A stretch of DNA of 64,000 nucleotides, taken from DSXH01 sp964532065 (GTDB lineage: Bacteria > Bacteroidota > Ignavibacteria > Ignavibacteriales > Melioribacteraceae). The stretch is from contig CAZHHG010000007.1 in assembly GCA_964532065.1 (NCBI GenBank), positions 1 through 64,000 on the forward strand, written 5' to 3'. This document shows positions 8,713 to 18,455 of this stretch, in pieces (position 1 is the stretch's first letter; each line of letters opens with the position of its first letter). Both the position numbers and the translations under genes were made by a program. Below the pieces are notes generated by a model. That model was not told where the DNA came from. It saw only the letters and a program-made list of their open reading frames with translations, and made no database searches.

Positions 8713-9060
8713 TTATTTTACTGAATCGCTAAGTAGAATTGAGATCTCGTCGAGTTCATCGAGAAACCATTTTACTTTTTCGGATTTAGCCCTCTTGCTG
8801 TCTCTAGCAAGTGCGAGCCATAACTTACATTCATTCGCAAATTTCACGCTGGCCAGAGTAAAATCCTTAAGTTCCTTTTTGGTAGCCGCCGCGGTTGCTT
8901 CTATATAATTGCTTATCACACTTGTACCGCTGCTGAAAATTTCATCGGCAATCCGCTGAGAGACATTATCTTTCGGAAGGAGGTCGATAAACTCAATCAG
9001 TTTGAGTGTAAGAAAATAGAGCCGTTTCCTGAATTCACCCCGGGTTGTATCTTTTACCAA
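8713..9060 (-). CDS. Four-helix-bundle protein (23S rRNA intervening-sequence type)
   Basis: 115 residues, all-helical. It matches the TIGR02436-type four helix bundle (RLYFLTLKLIEFIDLLPK, SGTSVISNYIEA, KDFTLASVKFANECKLWLAL). The family was first found inside 23S rRNA intervening sequences but is common as a free gene; no rRNA is visible here. The start is TTG at 9060, with GGAGGG a few bases upstream and no ATG or GTG nearby, so the TTG is accepted. Function unknown; family members form pentamers. Confidence 0.8.
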   Translation of the reverse strand: MVKDTTRGEFRKRLYFLTLKLIEFIDLLPKDNVSQRIADEIFSSGTSVISNYIEATAAATKKELKDFTLASVKFANECKLWLALARDSKRAKSEKVKWFLDELDEISILLSDSVK

Positions 9061-9072
9061 TTTCCCTCCGGA

Positions 9073-10056
9073 TTATTCTTTAGTTAAACCAAGATATTGA
9101 TCTTTGAGAAGATAGTTTTTTACATAATCACTTACACCCTCTTCAACATTACTTATTTTTTTATCATATCCGGTAAGTTTCAATTTTGTTGTATCGGCTT
9201 CTGTAAAATACTGATACTTGCCTTTTATCTCCTCCGGCATCTCAATAAATTCGATATTAACAGGTTTATTAAGTGCACTAAATACGGCGGTAACAAGATC
9301 GAGCCACGACTGAGCCCTTCCCGTACCAATATTAAATATGCCGTTGAAATTCCTGTGCTCAAAAAAGTGGAGGGTCATATCGACAGCATCTTTAACATAA
9401 ATGAAATCTCTTTTCTGTTGGCCGTCCTTAAATTCGGGTTTATAGGATTTAAAAAGTTTTACTTTTCCGGTATCACGCACCTGTTCAAAAGATTTATGAA
9501 CCACACTCCGCATATCCCCCTTGTGATATTCATTCGGACCGTAAACATTAAAGAATTTCAGTCCGACAACTTTATCGATCATCCCGTTCCGTTTCAGCCA
9601 GGTATCAAAGAGATGTTTCGAGTAGCCGTACATATTTAACGGATGAAGACCGTTAAGCAGAGAATCATTATCCTCGTAACCGGCGGAACCGTCGCCGTAA
9701 GTTGCAGCTGACGAGGCATAGATAAACCGCAGGCCATTATTAAGAGAATATTTAGCAAGCTCCTGAGAATAGTGAACATTGTTATCCATCAGGTAATCCG
9801 CATCTTTTTCGGTAGTTGATGAACACGCCCCCATATGAATAATTGAGGAAACTTTGAACGGGACTCTGCTTTGCATTATCATCGAAATGAAATCGTCCTT
9901 GTGAACAAAATCCTCATACTTCAGTCCGTTCAGATTTTTCCACTTGTCGTCCTTACCAAGTTCATCAACTATAATAATCTTATCAATGCCCATACGGTTA
10001 AGCTTCCATACTATGGCACTTCCTATAAATCCGGCCCCTCCGGTAACTACTATCAT
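9073..10056 (-). CDS. hldD: ADP-L-glycero-D-manno-heptose 6-epimerase
   Basis: 327 residues, extended short-chain dehydrogenase. NADP-binding TGGAGFIGSAIVWKLN is at the N terminus, followed by the HldD signature DELGKDDKWKNL. The catalytic set is a Ser/Thr in SSAATYGDG and Tyr-Lys in YGYSKHLFD. It converts ADP-D-glycero-D-manno-heptose to the L-glycero epimer for the lipopolysaccharide inner core. That implies heptose-containing LPS, in agreement with the family 9 glycosyltransferase at 31 kb. It lies 12 bases upstream of the four-helix-bundle gene and is divergent from metH. Confidence 0.9.
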   Translation of the reverse strand: MIVVTGGAGFIGSAIVWKLNRMGIDKIIIVDELGKDDKWKNLNGLKYEDFVHKDDFISMIMQSRVPFKVSSIIHMGACSSTTEKDADYLMDNNVHYSQELAKYSLNNGLRFIYASSAATYGDGSAGYEDNDSLLNGLHPLNMYGYSKHLFDTWLKRNGMIDKVVGLKFFNVYGPNEYHKGDMRSVVHKSFEQVRDTGKVKLFKSYKPEFKDGQQKRDFIYVKDAVDMTLHFFEHRNFNGIFNIGTGRAQSWLDLVTAVFSALNKPVNIEFIEMPEEIKGKYQYFTEADTTKLKLTGYDKKISNVEEGVSDYVKNYLLKDQYLGLTKE

Positions 10057-10080
10057 AAACTTCTCTTTTATTTATTATAT

Positions 10081-10108
10081 TTGAGCGAAAGTTAAGTATA
10101 ACTATAAT
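10081..10108 (+). promoter_or_regulatory. Sigma-70-type promoter for metH
   Basis: TTGAGC (10081-10086), 16-base spacer, perfect TATAAT (10103-10108). It would start RNA near 10115, leaving about 68 bases of leader. The leader is too short for a cobalamin or SAM riboswitch, and none is seen. Confidence 0.5.
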
Positions 10109-10182
10109 TTGAATCAAAACACTGCAGCAGCCGGTAAAAAAAATCTATACCTAAACAAACCATATGAAGAGAAAGAAATAAT

Positions 10183-13100
10183 ATGAGTTCTACATTAGAT
10201 AGAATAAAGAGAATACTGGAGGAGAGGATACTTGTTCTTGACGGCGCCATGGGAACACTTATTCAGCGCCACAAATTAACTGAAGAGGAATTCAGGGGCG
10301 AGCTTCTAAAGGATCACCCGGTTGAATTAAAAGGCAATAACGATTTACTTGTTCTTACACAGCCGGAGATTATTAAAGGAATTCACAGGCAGTATTTTGA
10401 AGCAGGTTCCGATATCGTAGAAACAAATACATTTAACGGGACTTCAATTTCGCAATCCGATTACCAGACCGGGCACTTAGTTTATAAAATAAATTTTGAG
10501 GCTGCCAGAATAGCAAAAGAAGTTGCCCTCGAATTCACAGGTAGAACTCCGGATAAACCTAGATTCGTTGCAGGCGCCCTGGGCCCGACTAATAAAACAC
10601 TTTCACTTTCACCTGATGTAATGGATGCCGGTTTCCGTGCAGTAACATTCGACCAGATGAAAGATGCTTACAAAGAACAGGCACGCGGATTAATCGACGG
10701 CGGAGCCGATCTCCTGCTCGTTGAGACAATTATCGATACTCTCAATTCCAAGGCGGCTCTCTACGGAATAATGGAATTGATGGATGAAACAGGCAAGGAT
10801 CTTCCGGTTATGATCTCCGGCTCAATAATCGATATGAGCGGAAGAACTTTATCCGGTCAGAATACTGAAGCATTCTGGATCTCGATCGCTCATACAAAGA
10901 ATTTACTGAGTGTTGGTTTAAACTGTTCGCTCGGCGCCTCTCAGATGAGATCTTTTATTACGGAAATGTCCCGCATCGCAAATACGTTTGTAAGTCTGTA
11001 TCCTAACGCCGGATTGCCGAATGAATTCGGCGGATACGATGAAACGCCCGGAACTATGTCCTCAGTTCTCGAGGATTATCTCAAAGATGGTTTAGTAAAT
11101 ATAATTGGAGGGTGCTGCGGTACAACCCCCGAACATATAAAGTATTTTTCAGAAATAGCGGCGAATTATAAACCGAGAAGGATTCCGGAAGTGGAACCTC
11201 TTCTCAGGTTAAGCGGATTAGAACCGCTGATATTGCGTCCCGATTCAAACTTCATAAATATCGGTGAACGAACGAATGTGACCGGCTCGAAAAAATTCGC
11301 ACGATTAATAAAAGAGGGTAATTTTGAAGAAGCACTCTCGGTTGCGAGAGACCAGGTTGAAAACGGTGCGCAGATCCTTGACGTGAATATGGACGAGGGA
11401 TTGATTAACTCTGAAGAAGCGATGACAAAATTTCTAAACCTGCTTGCTGCCGAACCGGATATTTCGCGAATCCCGGTAATGATCGATTCATCCAAATGGA
11501 GTGTTCTCGAAGCCGGTTTAAAATGTCTTCAGGGTAAGGGAATCGTAAATTCTATTTCACTGAAGGAAGGTGAGGAAATTTTTAAAGAGCATGCCTCAAA
11601 AATTTTAAAGTACGGCGCCGCTGTTATAGTTATGGCGTTCGATGAGAACGGCCAGGCCGATTCATACGAGCGGAAAATAAAAATATGCGAAAGAGCTTAC
11701 AGAATTCTTACCCAAGAAGTAGGATTACCACCGCAGGATATTATTTTTGATCCGAATATTTTTGCCGTGGCTACTGGTATTGAGGAACATAATCAGTATG
11801 CTCTTAATTATTTCGAAGCGGTTAAATGGATAAAGAAAAATCTTCCGCTGGCAAAAATTAGCGGCGGTGTTAGTAATGTTTCGTTCTCCTTCCGCGGAAA
11901 TGATAAAGTCCGGGAAGCGATGCATTCGGCATTTCTTTATCACGCAATAGAATCCGGTATGGATATGGGAATTGTAAATGCGGGACAACTGGCCGTTTAT
12001 GAAGAGATCCCTAAGGATCTGCTGGAACTGGTTGAGGATGTTCTCTTAAATAGAAGAAATGATGCTACCGAAAGGCTAGTTGAGTATGCTAATAAAATTG
12101 TTAAAGAAGATAAGATTGAAAAAGAAGAGATTGAATGGAGAAAACAAAACGTTGAAGAGAGACTGAAGTATTCATTGATTAACGGTGTAACGGACTATAT
12201 CGATCAGGATTGCGACGAGGCGCGAATCAAATACAGCTCCATACTCGAAATAATTGAAGGGCCTCTGATGGCGGGGATGAATGTAGTCGGTGATTTATTC
12301 GGTTCGGGGAAAATGTTTCTTCCTCAGGTTGTTAAAAGTGCACGGGTAATGAAAAAAGCTGTTGCATACCTTATACCTTATTTTGAAACGAAATCAACGA
12401 ATAACAATACAAATAAATCATCATCAACCGTTCTGCTCGCTACTGTAAAGGGCGATGTTCATGATATAGGGAAAAACATTGTCGGCGTTGTTCTCGGCTG
12501 CAACAACTATGATGTTATCGACCTGGGTGTGATGGTTCCGTCGGATAAAATCCTTTCTGCGGCAATTGAAAAGAATGTAGATATTATCGGCTTAAGCGGA
12601 TTGATCACGCCTTCACTAGATGAAATGGTTCACGTAGCTAAAGAGATGGAACGGATGGGATTAAAGATTCCTCTCCTTATAGGGGGTGCAACAACTTCAA
12701 GGATTCACACCGCCGTTAAAATTGCTCCGGAGTATTCGGAAGCAACCGTTCATGTCCTCGATGCTTCTAAAAGCGTTAATGTAGTCAGCAATCTGGTTAG
12801 CAATGAGAATAGGGATCAATTCATAAGTAATACCAGATCGGAATATGAAAAGCTGCGGCAGGAACACAATAAAAGAAAAATTGTGCGGGAATATATTCCT
12901 ATCGATCAGGCAAGAAAAAATAGAGTCAAAATTGACTGGGATAAATTTTCCGTCCCGAAACCATCTTCAACCGGAGTTTCTGTTGTTGAAAATGCAGACC
13001 TTTTGCAGATAAGAAAATATATCGACTGGACTCCATTCTTTTCAATTTGGGAACTCAAAGGCCGGTTTCCAGATATTTTTGAAAATGAAAAGTACGGTGA

Positions 13101-13878
13101 AGAGGCTAAAAGAATTTATAACGACGCAAACAGACTGCTCGACCGGATAATAGAAAGCAGACTGTTAAAAGCCAATGGGATTGTTGGAATCTTTCCGGCA
13201 AACTCTGTTGATGATGATATAATTATTTTCCGTGATGAAAAAAGAGACGGAGTTCTTGAAACGCTGCATACAATCCGTCAGCAAATGATAAAATCGGAAA
13301 ACCTGCCCCACATTTCTCTATCCGATTTTATTGCACCCAGGGAAACCGGTAAAGTGGATTATATTGGAATGTTTGCTGTTACAACCGGTATCGGAATCGA
13401 AAATATTATTGAAGAGTATGAAAAAGAACACGACGATTATAATGTTATAATGACAAAGGCGGTTGCCGACCGTCTTGCCGAAGCTTTTGCAGAATATCTT
13501 CACGAGAAGGTAAGGAAAGAGGTCTGGGGTTATTCGAAGGACGAAAATTTTGTTAACACGGATTTAATTGCCGAAGAGTATATCGGTATCCGTCCGGCAC
13601 CCGGTTATTCAGCTCAACCGGATCATTCTGAAAAACTGACTATTTGGAAATTACTTGATGTTGAGAAAAGGATTGGCATCAGTCTTACAGAGAGTTTTGC
13701 AATGTATCCGGCAGCATCGGTATGCGGTTTATATTTCGCACACCCGGATGCTAAATATTTCTCTGTCGGCAAAATAAGCAAAGATCAGGTGGATGATTAC
13801 AGAAAAAGGAAAGGGATCAGTTTGAAGGAAGCTGAAAAGTGGCTGCGGCCAATTCTGAATTATGACGGGAGTGAATAA
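10183..13878 (+). CDS. metH: Cobalamin-dependent methionine synthase
   Basis: 1231 residues, all four MetH modules. Homocysteine-binding barrel (about 1-330) with zinc ligands Cys248 (GLNCSLG) and Cys311/Cys312 (GGCCGTTP). Methyltetrahydrofolate domain (about 355-615) with INIGERTNVTGSKKF. Cobalamin module (about 650-895) with DVHDIGKNIVG, where His760 is the lower-axial cobalt ligand. C-terminal reactivation domain (about 930-1231) with the SAM-binding RPAPGYSAQPDHSEK block. It transfers methyl from 5-methyltetrahydrofolate to homocysteine in the cytoplasm. The gene appears monocistronic. It requires B12, made or imported elsewhere. Confidence 0.97.
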   Translation: MSSTLDRIKRILEERILVLDGAMGTLIQRHKLTEEEFRGELLKDHPVELKGNNDLLVLTQPEIIKGIHRQYFEAGSDIVETNTFNGTSISQSDYQTGHLVYKINFEAARIAKEVALEFTGRTPDKPRFVAGALGPTNKTLSLSPDVMDAGFRAVTFDQMKDAYKEQARGLIDGGADLLLVETIIDTLNSKAALYGIMELMDETGKDLPVMISGSIIDMSGRTLSGQNTEAFWISIAHTKNLLSVGLNCSLGASQMRSFITEMSRIANTFVSLYPNAGLPNEFGGYDETPGTMSSVLEDYLKDGLVNIIGGCCGTTPEHIKYFSEIAANYKPRRIPEVEPLLRLSGLEPLILRPDSNFINIGERTNVTGSKKFARLIKEGNFEEALSVARDQVENGAQILDVNMDEGLINSEEAMTKFLNLLAAEPDISRIPVMIDSSKWSVLEAGLKCLQGKGIVNSISLKEGEEIFKEHASKILKYGAAVIVMAFDENGQADSYERKIKICERAYRILTQEVGLPPQDIIFDPNIFAVATGIEEHNQYALNYFEAVKWIKKNLPLAKISGGVSNVSFSFRGNDKVREAMHSAFLYHAIESGMDMGIVNAGQLAVYEEIPKDLLELVEDVLLNRRNDATERLVEYANKIVKEDKIEKEEIEWRKQNVEERLKYSLINGVTDYIDQDCDEARIKYSSILEIIEGPLMAGMNVVGDLFGSGKMFLPQVVKSARVMKKAVAYLIPYFETKSTNNNTNKSSSTVLLATVKGDVHDIGKNIVGVVLGCNNYDVIDLGVMVPSDKILSAAIEKNVDIIGLSGLITPSLDEMVHVAKEMERMGLKIPLLIGGATTSRIHTAVKIAPEYSEATVHVLDASKSVNVVSNLVSNENRDQFISNTRSEYEKLRQEHNKRKIVREYIPIDQARKNRVKIDWDKFSVPKPSSTGVSVVENADLLQIRKYIDWTPFFSIWELKGRFPDIFENEKYGEEAKRIYNDANRLLDRIIESRLLKANGIVGIFPANSVDDDIIIFRDEKRDGVLETLHTIRQQMIKSENLPHISLSDFIAPRETGKVDYIGMFAVTTGIGIENIIEEYEKEHDDYNVIMTKAVADRLAEAFAEYLHEKVRKEVWGYSKDENFVNTDLIAEEYIGIRPAPGYSAQPDHSEKLTIWKLLDVEKRIGISLTESFAMYPAASVCGLYFAHPDAKYFSVGKISKDQVDDYRKRKGISLKEAEKWLRPILNYDGSE

Positions 13879-13932
13879 GATTTTTTACTATTTTCCGAAC
13901 GTGTTTAAAGAAAAACTTAACTAAATCAATTA

Positions 13933-14403
13933 ATGACAAAGAACTCTCTCCGCACCGGAGCTATCGGCGCATTAATGGACGAGTATGAACGCGCCGCGTC
14001 TGATCTAATCAGGATTCTGGAAAACCTTCCTCCGGAAAAATTCGATAGGATTTACGACGCTAAAACAACCGACGAAGACTGCCGATCAATAAAATCGATA
14101 ATTACCCACGTCGTAAGCGCTGCTTACAGATATGCAAACCAGATCAGGATCTTTTTAGCACTTGTTCCGGTTAATCCCGAATTTAAAATTGAAAATTCAA
14201 AGTCCGCCGTTAGAGCAATCAATAAAGCGCTCACATTTACGGCAAATTCAATTGAGGGTTTCTGGAATATGACCGATAAGCAGATACTGGCAACAAGACA
14301 GGAAACACGTTGGGGTCTTTATGATATCGAAATGATGTTCGAACACGCAATTGTACATATACTCCGCCACCGAAGGCAGATAGAAAAATTTATTAATTAT
14401 TAA
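13933..14403 (+). CDS. DinB-like four-helix metal-binding protein
   Basis: 156 residues. The helical pattern and spaced histidines (SIITHVVSAAYRY near residue 56; EHAIVHILRHRRQIEKF near 138-150) match the DinB/YfiT superfamily, where three His bind a divalent metal. Members include thiol transferases (bacillithiol, mycothiol) and many proteins of unknown role. This one starts 54 bases after metH and ends 10 bases before the M28 peptidase gene, so it may share either transcript. Substrate unknown. A second, unrelated-looking DinB-type gene is at 18456. Confidence 0.7.
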   Translation: MTKNSLRTGAIGALMDEYERAASDLIRILENLPPEKFDRIYDAKTTDEDCRSIKSIITHVVSAAYRYANQIRIFLALVPVNPEFKIENSKSAVRAINKALTFTANSIEGFWNMTDKQILATRQETRWGLYDIEMMFEHAIVHILRHRRQIEKFINY

Positions 14404-14413
14404 GAGGGTTATC

Positions 14414-15973
14414 ATGTTAAAAAAATTCTACACATTATTTTTTCTCCTGCTCATTTCATTTGTTTCAGTAGCCCAGGAGAAAATTGACCACCAGGTAATG
14501 CAGAGAATTAAAAGAGAAGGTCTTGAGAATTCCAAAGTGATGGAGTATTTAAGCTATCTGACCGACATCTACTCCCCCAGATTAGCCGGTTCCGACAAAT
14601 ATAGAGAGGCCGGAAAATGGATAGTATCCAGTATGAACGAGCTTGGTCTTCTGAATGCCCGGATGGAACCGTGGGGTACATTCGGACGCGGATGGGAATT
14701 GAAAAAATTCTACTTCGCAATGACCGAACCTCAGTATATGCCGATAATCGGGTATCCTAAAGCATGGACTCCGGGATTAAACGGTACTGTAGCGGGGACA
14801 CCTGTCCTTATGGAAATTAAAAAAGAGGAGGACCTTCAGCAGTTCAAAGGAAAACTGAAAAACGCGATCGTATTCGTTCAGGGAGAACAGGAAGTACAGA
14901 CTTCATTTGAACCTGACGCAAAGAGATATTCTGATGAAGAACTGAAAGAGCTGGAGAATCTACCGGAACCGGGCGGACGTTCCCCGTTTGCGAACAGGAT
15001 GGAGGAATTTATGGCACGCAACCGTCTTCGTCAGGCAATTTCTTCATTTCTTATAAGTGAAGGCGCTGCCGTTACGGTTGAACCGGCTCAGGGAAGATAC
15101 GGAACTATTTTTGTTCAAAGCGGAGGTTCATACAGAAAAGGCTCGCCCGATGTTATTCCCCAGATTGCAATTGCTGTTGAACATTATAACCGGATTGTAA
15201 GAATTCTTAAACAGAATGTACCGGTTAAACTTGAAATGGAATACAGAGCGGATTTTATTGATTCCGATTCGTTAGGATATAATATTATTGCGGAGATCCC
15301 GGGCACCGACAAAAAATTAAAAGACGAAATTGTAATTCTCGGCGGTCACTTCGATACATGGCATGCAGGAACCGGTGCAACGGATAACTCTGCGGGTTGT
15401 GCCGTCGCCCTTGAGGCTTTAAGAATCCTTAAAGCTATCGGCGTTCAACCGCGAAGGACAATCAGGATTGCTTTGTGGGATGCCGAGGAGGTCGGCCTTG
15501 TCGGCTCAAGAGAATATGTAAGGAATCACTTCTTCGATCGTGACAAGAAAGAGAAAAAACCTGATTACGATAAACTCTCTGCCTATTTTAATTATGATAA
15601 CGGTGCAGGTAGAATCCGGGGGATTTACACACAGGGTAACGAAGCCGTTCTTCCGATTTTTCAGGAGTGGCTAAAGCCGTTCCACAGTTTAGGAGCTACA
15701 ACAGTAACTATAAGAAACACCGGCGGAACAGATCATCAGTCATTCGACGGTGCCGGACTTCCCGGATTCCAGTTTATTCAGGATGAACTCCACTATGATA
15801 CCAGAACACATCACTCTAACATGGATGTTTATGATCTTACTATACGCGGAGACCTGATGCAGTCGGCGGTTATTATGGCCGCATTTGTGTATAACGCCGC
15901 TATGCGGGATGAAAAACTCCCCAGGAAATATTTCGATCCTAATGAGGAGAGACCGAGGCGTCCGAGGTTTTAA
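14414..15973 (+). CDS. Secreted M28 family zinc aminopeptidase
   Basis: 519 residues with a clear signal peptide ending at SVAQ. A PA-like insert lies in the middle (about residues 120-260). The M28 core follows with zinc ligands: GGHFDTW (His, Asp), TDNSAG (bridging Asp), DAEEVGLVGS (catalytic and ligand Glu), and THHSNMDVYD (C-terminal His). It would remove N-terminal residues from peptides in the periplasm or outside the cell, consistent with a protein-degrading heterotroph. Its start is 10 bases after the DinB-like gene, preceded by AAGAGGGTTATC. Confidence 0.88.
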   Translation: MLKKFYTLFFLLLISFVSVAQEKIDHQVMQRIKREGLENSKVMEYLSYLTDIYSPRLAGSDKYREAGKWIVSSMNELGLLNARMEPWGTFGRGWELKKFYFAMTEPQYMPIIGYPKAWTPGLNGTVAGTPVLMEIKKEEDLQQFKGKLKNAIVFVQGEQEVQTSFEPDAKRYSDEELKELENLPEPGGRSPFANRMEEFMARNRLRQAISSFLISEGAAVTVEPAQGRYGTIFVQSGGSYRKGSPDVIPQIAIAVEHYNRIVRILKQNVPVKLEMEYRADFIDSDSLGYNIIAEIPGTDKKLKDEIVILGGHFDTWHAGTGATDNSAGCAVALEALRILKAIGVQPRRTIRIALWDAEEVGLVGSREYVRNHFFDRDKKEKKPDYDKLSAYFNYDNGAGRIRGIYTQGNEAVLPIFQEWLKPFHSLGATTVTIRNTGGTDHQSFDGAGLPGFQFIQDELHYDTRTHHSNMDVYDLTIRGDLMQSAVIMAAFVYNAAMRDEKLPRKYFDPNEERPRRPRF

Positions 15974-16028
15974 GTAATTTAAAAAGATTATTTAACAATT
16001 GGAATGTACAAACGCATTGGAGTTCTAA

Positions 16029-16268
16029 ATGGGTATATTCGACAGAAATCCGAGACAACCTTTAATCGCTTCCTATAAAAATTTCGGAAAAAAAATTGTT
16101 TGCCCTAATTGCGGTAATGACAAGTTTGAAGCCAGGGATGTTTTATTGAATACCACCGCCATGACATTCTTCGGTTTCGACTGGGCAAATAGAACTGCTT
16201 CGGCTTTAATATGTACGCAATGTTCCAGAATTGAATGGTATTTTAATCAACCTGAAATTTCGAAATAG
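16029..16268 (+). CDS. Small zinc-ribbon protein
   Basis: 79 residues with two CxxC pairs: CPNCGNDKFEARD near residues 25-37 and CTQCSRIEWYF near 64-74. This is a treble-clef or zinc-ribbon arrangement, with a hydrophobic TTAMTFFGFDW between. Similar short proteins occur widely as nucleic-acid-binding-like hypotheticals. It ends 6 bases before the kinase-RapZ fusion gene and may be co-transcribed. Function unknown. Confidence 0.65.
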   Translation: MGIFDRNPRQPLIASYKNFGKKIVCPNCGNDKFEARDVLLNTTAMTFFGFDWANRTASALICTQCSRIEWYFNQPEISK

Positions 16269-16274
16269 TGAATT

Positions 16275-17705
16275 ATGGATGTAAGAAATAAACTGGAAAA
16301 TCTATTCGGGAAGTGGTCGGATGAAAAACCAATTTCATTTACACCTCTTCCGGAATCAGGATCGGTAAGGAAATATTACCGGTTGAGGGGAACAGAAATT
16401 TCCGCTATTGGAGTATTCAATCCCGATAAAAGGGAGAATGTTGCATTCACTTACCTCGCAAAACATTTTTTGAAAATGAATCTGAATGTTCCAAAGATTT
16501 ATTCTTTGGATCTGAAAGAGAATATTTATCTTGTTGAAGATCTTGGGAATCAGACACTCTTCAACATTTTAACTACACCAGCCGGGAAAAAACGATACTC
16601 ACACTACGAACTTGATTTAATTCAAAGATCATTGATTGAATTAACCCGATTTCAGATTTCCGGTTCAAAAGGAATTGATTTTAAAAAATGTTACCCGCGT
16701 TCTTCATTCGATAGGCAGTCGATTCTATGGGATTTAAGTTATTTCAAGTATTACTTTCTAAAACTTACCGGCATCCAATTCGACGAGCAGAAACTTGAGG
16801 AGGATTTTACAGCCATAACCGGACAACTTCTGAAGGCCGATAAAAATTATTTTATGTACCGCGACTTCAATTCGCGCAACATAATGGTAATGGACGAAGA
16901 ACTTTTCTTCATCGATTTTCAGGGTGGAAGAAAAGGTCCGCTTCAGTACGACGCGGCTTCCTTTCTTTTCAGTTCCAAGTTAAATTTCGATGTACAGCTT
17001 AGAAGTGAACTGCTCGAATTTTATATCGAGTCGGTTAATAAATTGAAAAAGATCGGCTCAAAACAATTCAAAGAATATTTCTACGACTTTGCATTGATCA
17101 GAATTCTACAGATGCTTGGCGCCTACGGATACAGAGGTTATTTTCAGGGTAAATCTCACTTCATTACAAGTATTGCTTATGCCATTAACAATCTCGAATC
17201 GGTAATAAATTCGAAAAAAATCCGTTTGAAACTGCCTGAACTTTTTAATTGCTTTGAAACAATCATCAGTAAAAAGAATAGAGGATTTTTCCCGCTCCCT
17301 TCTGCATCGTCAGGTAAGCTTACAGTAAGGATCAGCAGTTTCTCCTACCGGGAACGCATTCCTTCCGATTACACAGGAAACGGAGGAGGGTTTGTATTCG
17401 ATTGCCGTGCTATTCCAAATCCCGGCCGGATAGAAAAGTACAAACACCTTACCGGAAAAGACCTGCCCGTAAAAGAATTTCTTGAATCACAACCCGAAGC
17501 CATTAAATTTCTTAAAGAATCGACAGACATAGTTGAACAATCTGTTATAAACTATATTGAACGGGGATGGACCGACCTGATGATAAACTACGGATGCACA
17601 GGCGGACAGCACCGTTCAGTTTTCTGTGCCGAATCCCTCGCATCATATCTAAGAAGCAAATATGATATTAATGTTATACTTACTCATACAAAATTTTCGG
17701 ATTAA
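16275..17705 (+). CDS. AmgK-like sugar kinase fused to RapZ C-terminal domain
   Basis: 476 residues, two parts. Residues 1-330 are an aminoglycoside-phosphotransferase fold whose catalytic loop YRDFNSRNIM (near 194) and metal loop FIDFQGGRKGPLQYD resemble AmgK, the anomeric kinase for MurNAc/GlcNAc. The usual HxD His is Tyr here. Residues 347-476 match the RapZ C-terminal domain, including YGCTGGQHRSVF (RapZ: GCTGGKHRSV), which in E. coli senses glucosamine-6-phosphate and binds the sRNA GlmZ. The RapZ ATPase half is absent. The MurU-like gene follows after 12 bases, supporting peptidoglycan amino-sugar recycling. A regulatory role for the RapZ part is inference. Confidence 0.82.
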   Translation: MDVRNKLENLFGKWSDEKPISFTPLPESGSVRKYYRLRGTEISAIGVFNPDKRENVAFTYLAKHFLKMNLNVPKIYSLDLKENIYLVEDLGNQTLFNILTTPAGKKRYSHYELDLIQRSLIELTRFQISGSKGIDFKKCYPRSSFDRQSILWDLSYFKYYFLKLTGIQFDEQKLEEDFTAITGQLLKADKNYFMYRDFNSRNIMVMDEELFFIDFQGGRKGPLQYDAASFLFSSKLNFDVQLRSELLEFYIESVNKLKKIGSKQFKEYFYDFALIRILQMLGAYGYRGYFQGKSHFITSIAYAINNLESVINSKKIRLKLPELFNCFETIISKKNRGFFPLPSASSGKLTVRISSFSYRERIPSDYTGNGGGFVFDCRAIPNPGRIEKYKHLTGKDLPVKEFLESQPEAIKFLKESTDIVEQSVINYIERGWTDLMINYGCTGGQHRSVFCAESLASYLRSKYDINVILTHTKFSD

Positions 17706-17717
17706 AAAAATATTCGG

Positions 17718-18440
17718 ATGAAAGCTTTAATACTTGCAGCAGGACTTGGCACACGGCTTAAACCATTAACCGACAATAAACCGAAAGCGCTTATTGAAGT
17801 TAACGGTATTACCCTTCTGGAGTATGCAGTAAAAAAAATTTCTGAATCCGGTTTTAATTCTATCATCGTTAATGTGCATCATTTTGCCGGCCAGGTAATC
17901 GATTTCCTTAACAGAAAAAAATTCCCGGGAGTTGAAATTACAATCTCCGATGAGTCTGATCTCCTTCTCGATACAGGCGGCGGACTTAAAAATGTCCGGT
18001 GGTTCTTTAACGACGAGAAACCTTTTTTAATTCATAATGTTGATATCATTTCAGATATAAACCTTACCGAACTTTATAATCATCATATAGAAAACAATAC
18101 GGTAGCAACTCTTGCCGTTCAGAAACGGAAGTCATCCAGATATTTTTTATTCGATAACAATAAATATTTATGCGGCTGGAAAAATATAAATACCGGAGAA
18201 ATCAGAAACGCCCGACTCCCGGAAGGTGAAATTGCGGAAATGGCATTCAGCGGAATTCAGATTGTTGAGACGGAGATTTTTAAACTCATGCCGGAGAAGA
18301 ATGTTTTCTCCCTGGTAGATCTTTATCTTAAGATCGCAAATAAAAGCCGAATAGCTTATTTTGATCATAGTAATTCTTTGTTTCTTGACCTCGGAAGAAA
18401 AGAGAAATTAACTGAAGCAGAAAAAATTCTACCCGGTTAA
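17718..18440 (+). CDS. MurU-like sugar-1-phosphate nucleotidyltransferase
   Basis: 240 residues. The nucleotidyltransferase signature LAAGLGTRLKPLTDNKPKAL is at the N terminus, a metal-binding HNVDI is near residue 100, and the C-terminal strand is SLFLDLGRKEKL. Length and motifs fit MurU/mannose-1-phosphate guanylyltransferase-like enzymes. Being 12 bases downstream of an AmgK-like kinase, it most likely makes UDP-MurNAc (or UDP-GlcNAc) from the 1-phosphate, bypassing de novo synthesis. Nucleotide specificity cannot be read from sequence. Cytoplasmic. Confidence 0.82.
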   Translation: MKALILAAGLGTRLKPLTDNKPKALIEVNGITLLEYAVKKISESGFNSIIVNVHHFAGQVIDFLNRKKFPGVEITISDESDLLLDTGGGLKNVRWFFNDEKPFLIHNVDIISDINLTELYNHHIENNTVATLAVQKRKSSRYFLFDNNKYLCGWKNINTGEIRNARLPEGEIAEMAFSGIQIVETEIFKLMPEKNVFSLVDLYLKIANKSRIAYFDHSNSLFLDLGRKEKLTEAEKILPG

Positions 18441-18455
18441 ATAGCGGGGGGGCAT

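Noticed and set aside
8713..9060. 23S rRNA intervening sequence, suggested by the four-helix-bundle protein
   Set aside because: No rRNA sequence surrounds the gene; it sits in an ordinary operon between hldD and a Nudix gene.
9097..9639. Open frame of 180 codons on the plus strand
   Set aside because: Antisense shadow of hldD; composition is hydrophobic noise without a family pattern.
10057..10182. Cobalamin riboswitch before metH
   Set aside because: The leader after the likely promoter is about 68 bases, too short, and no B12-box-like sequence is seen.
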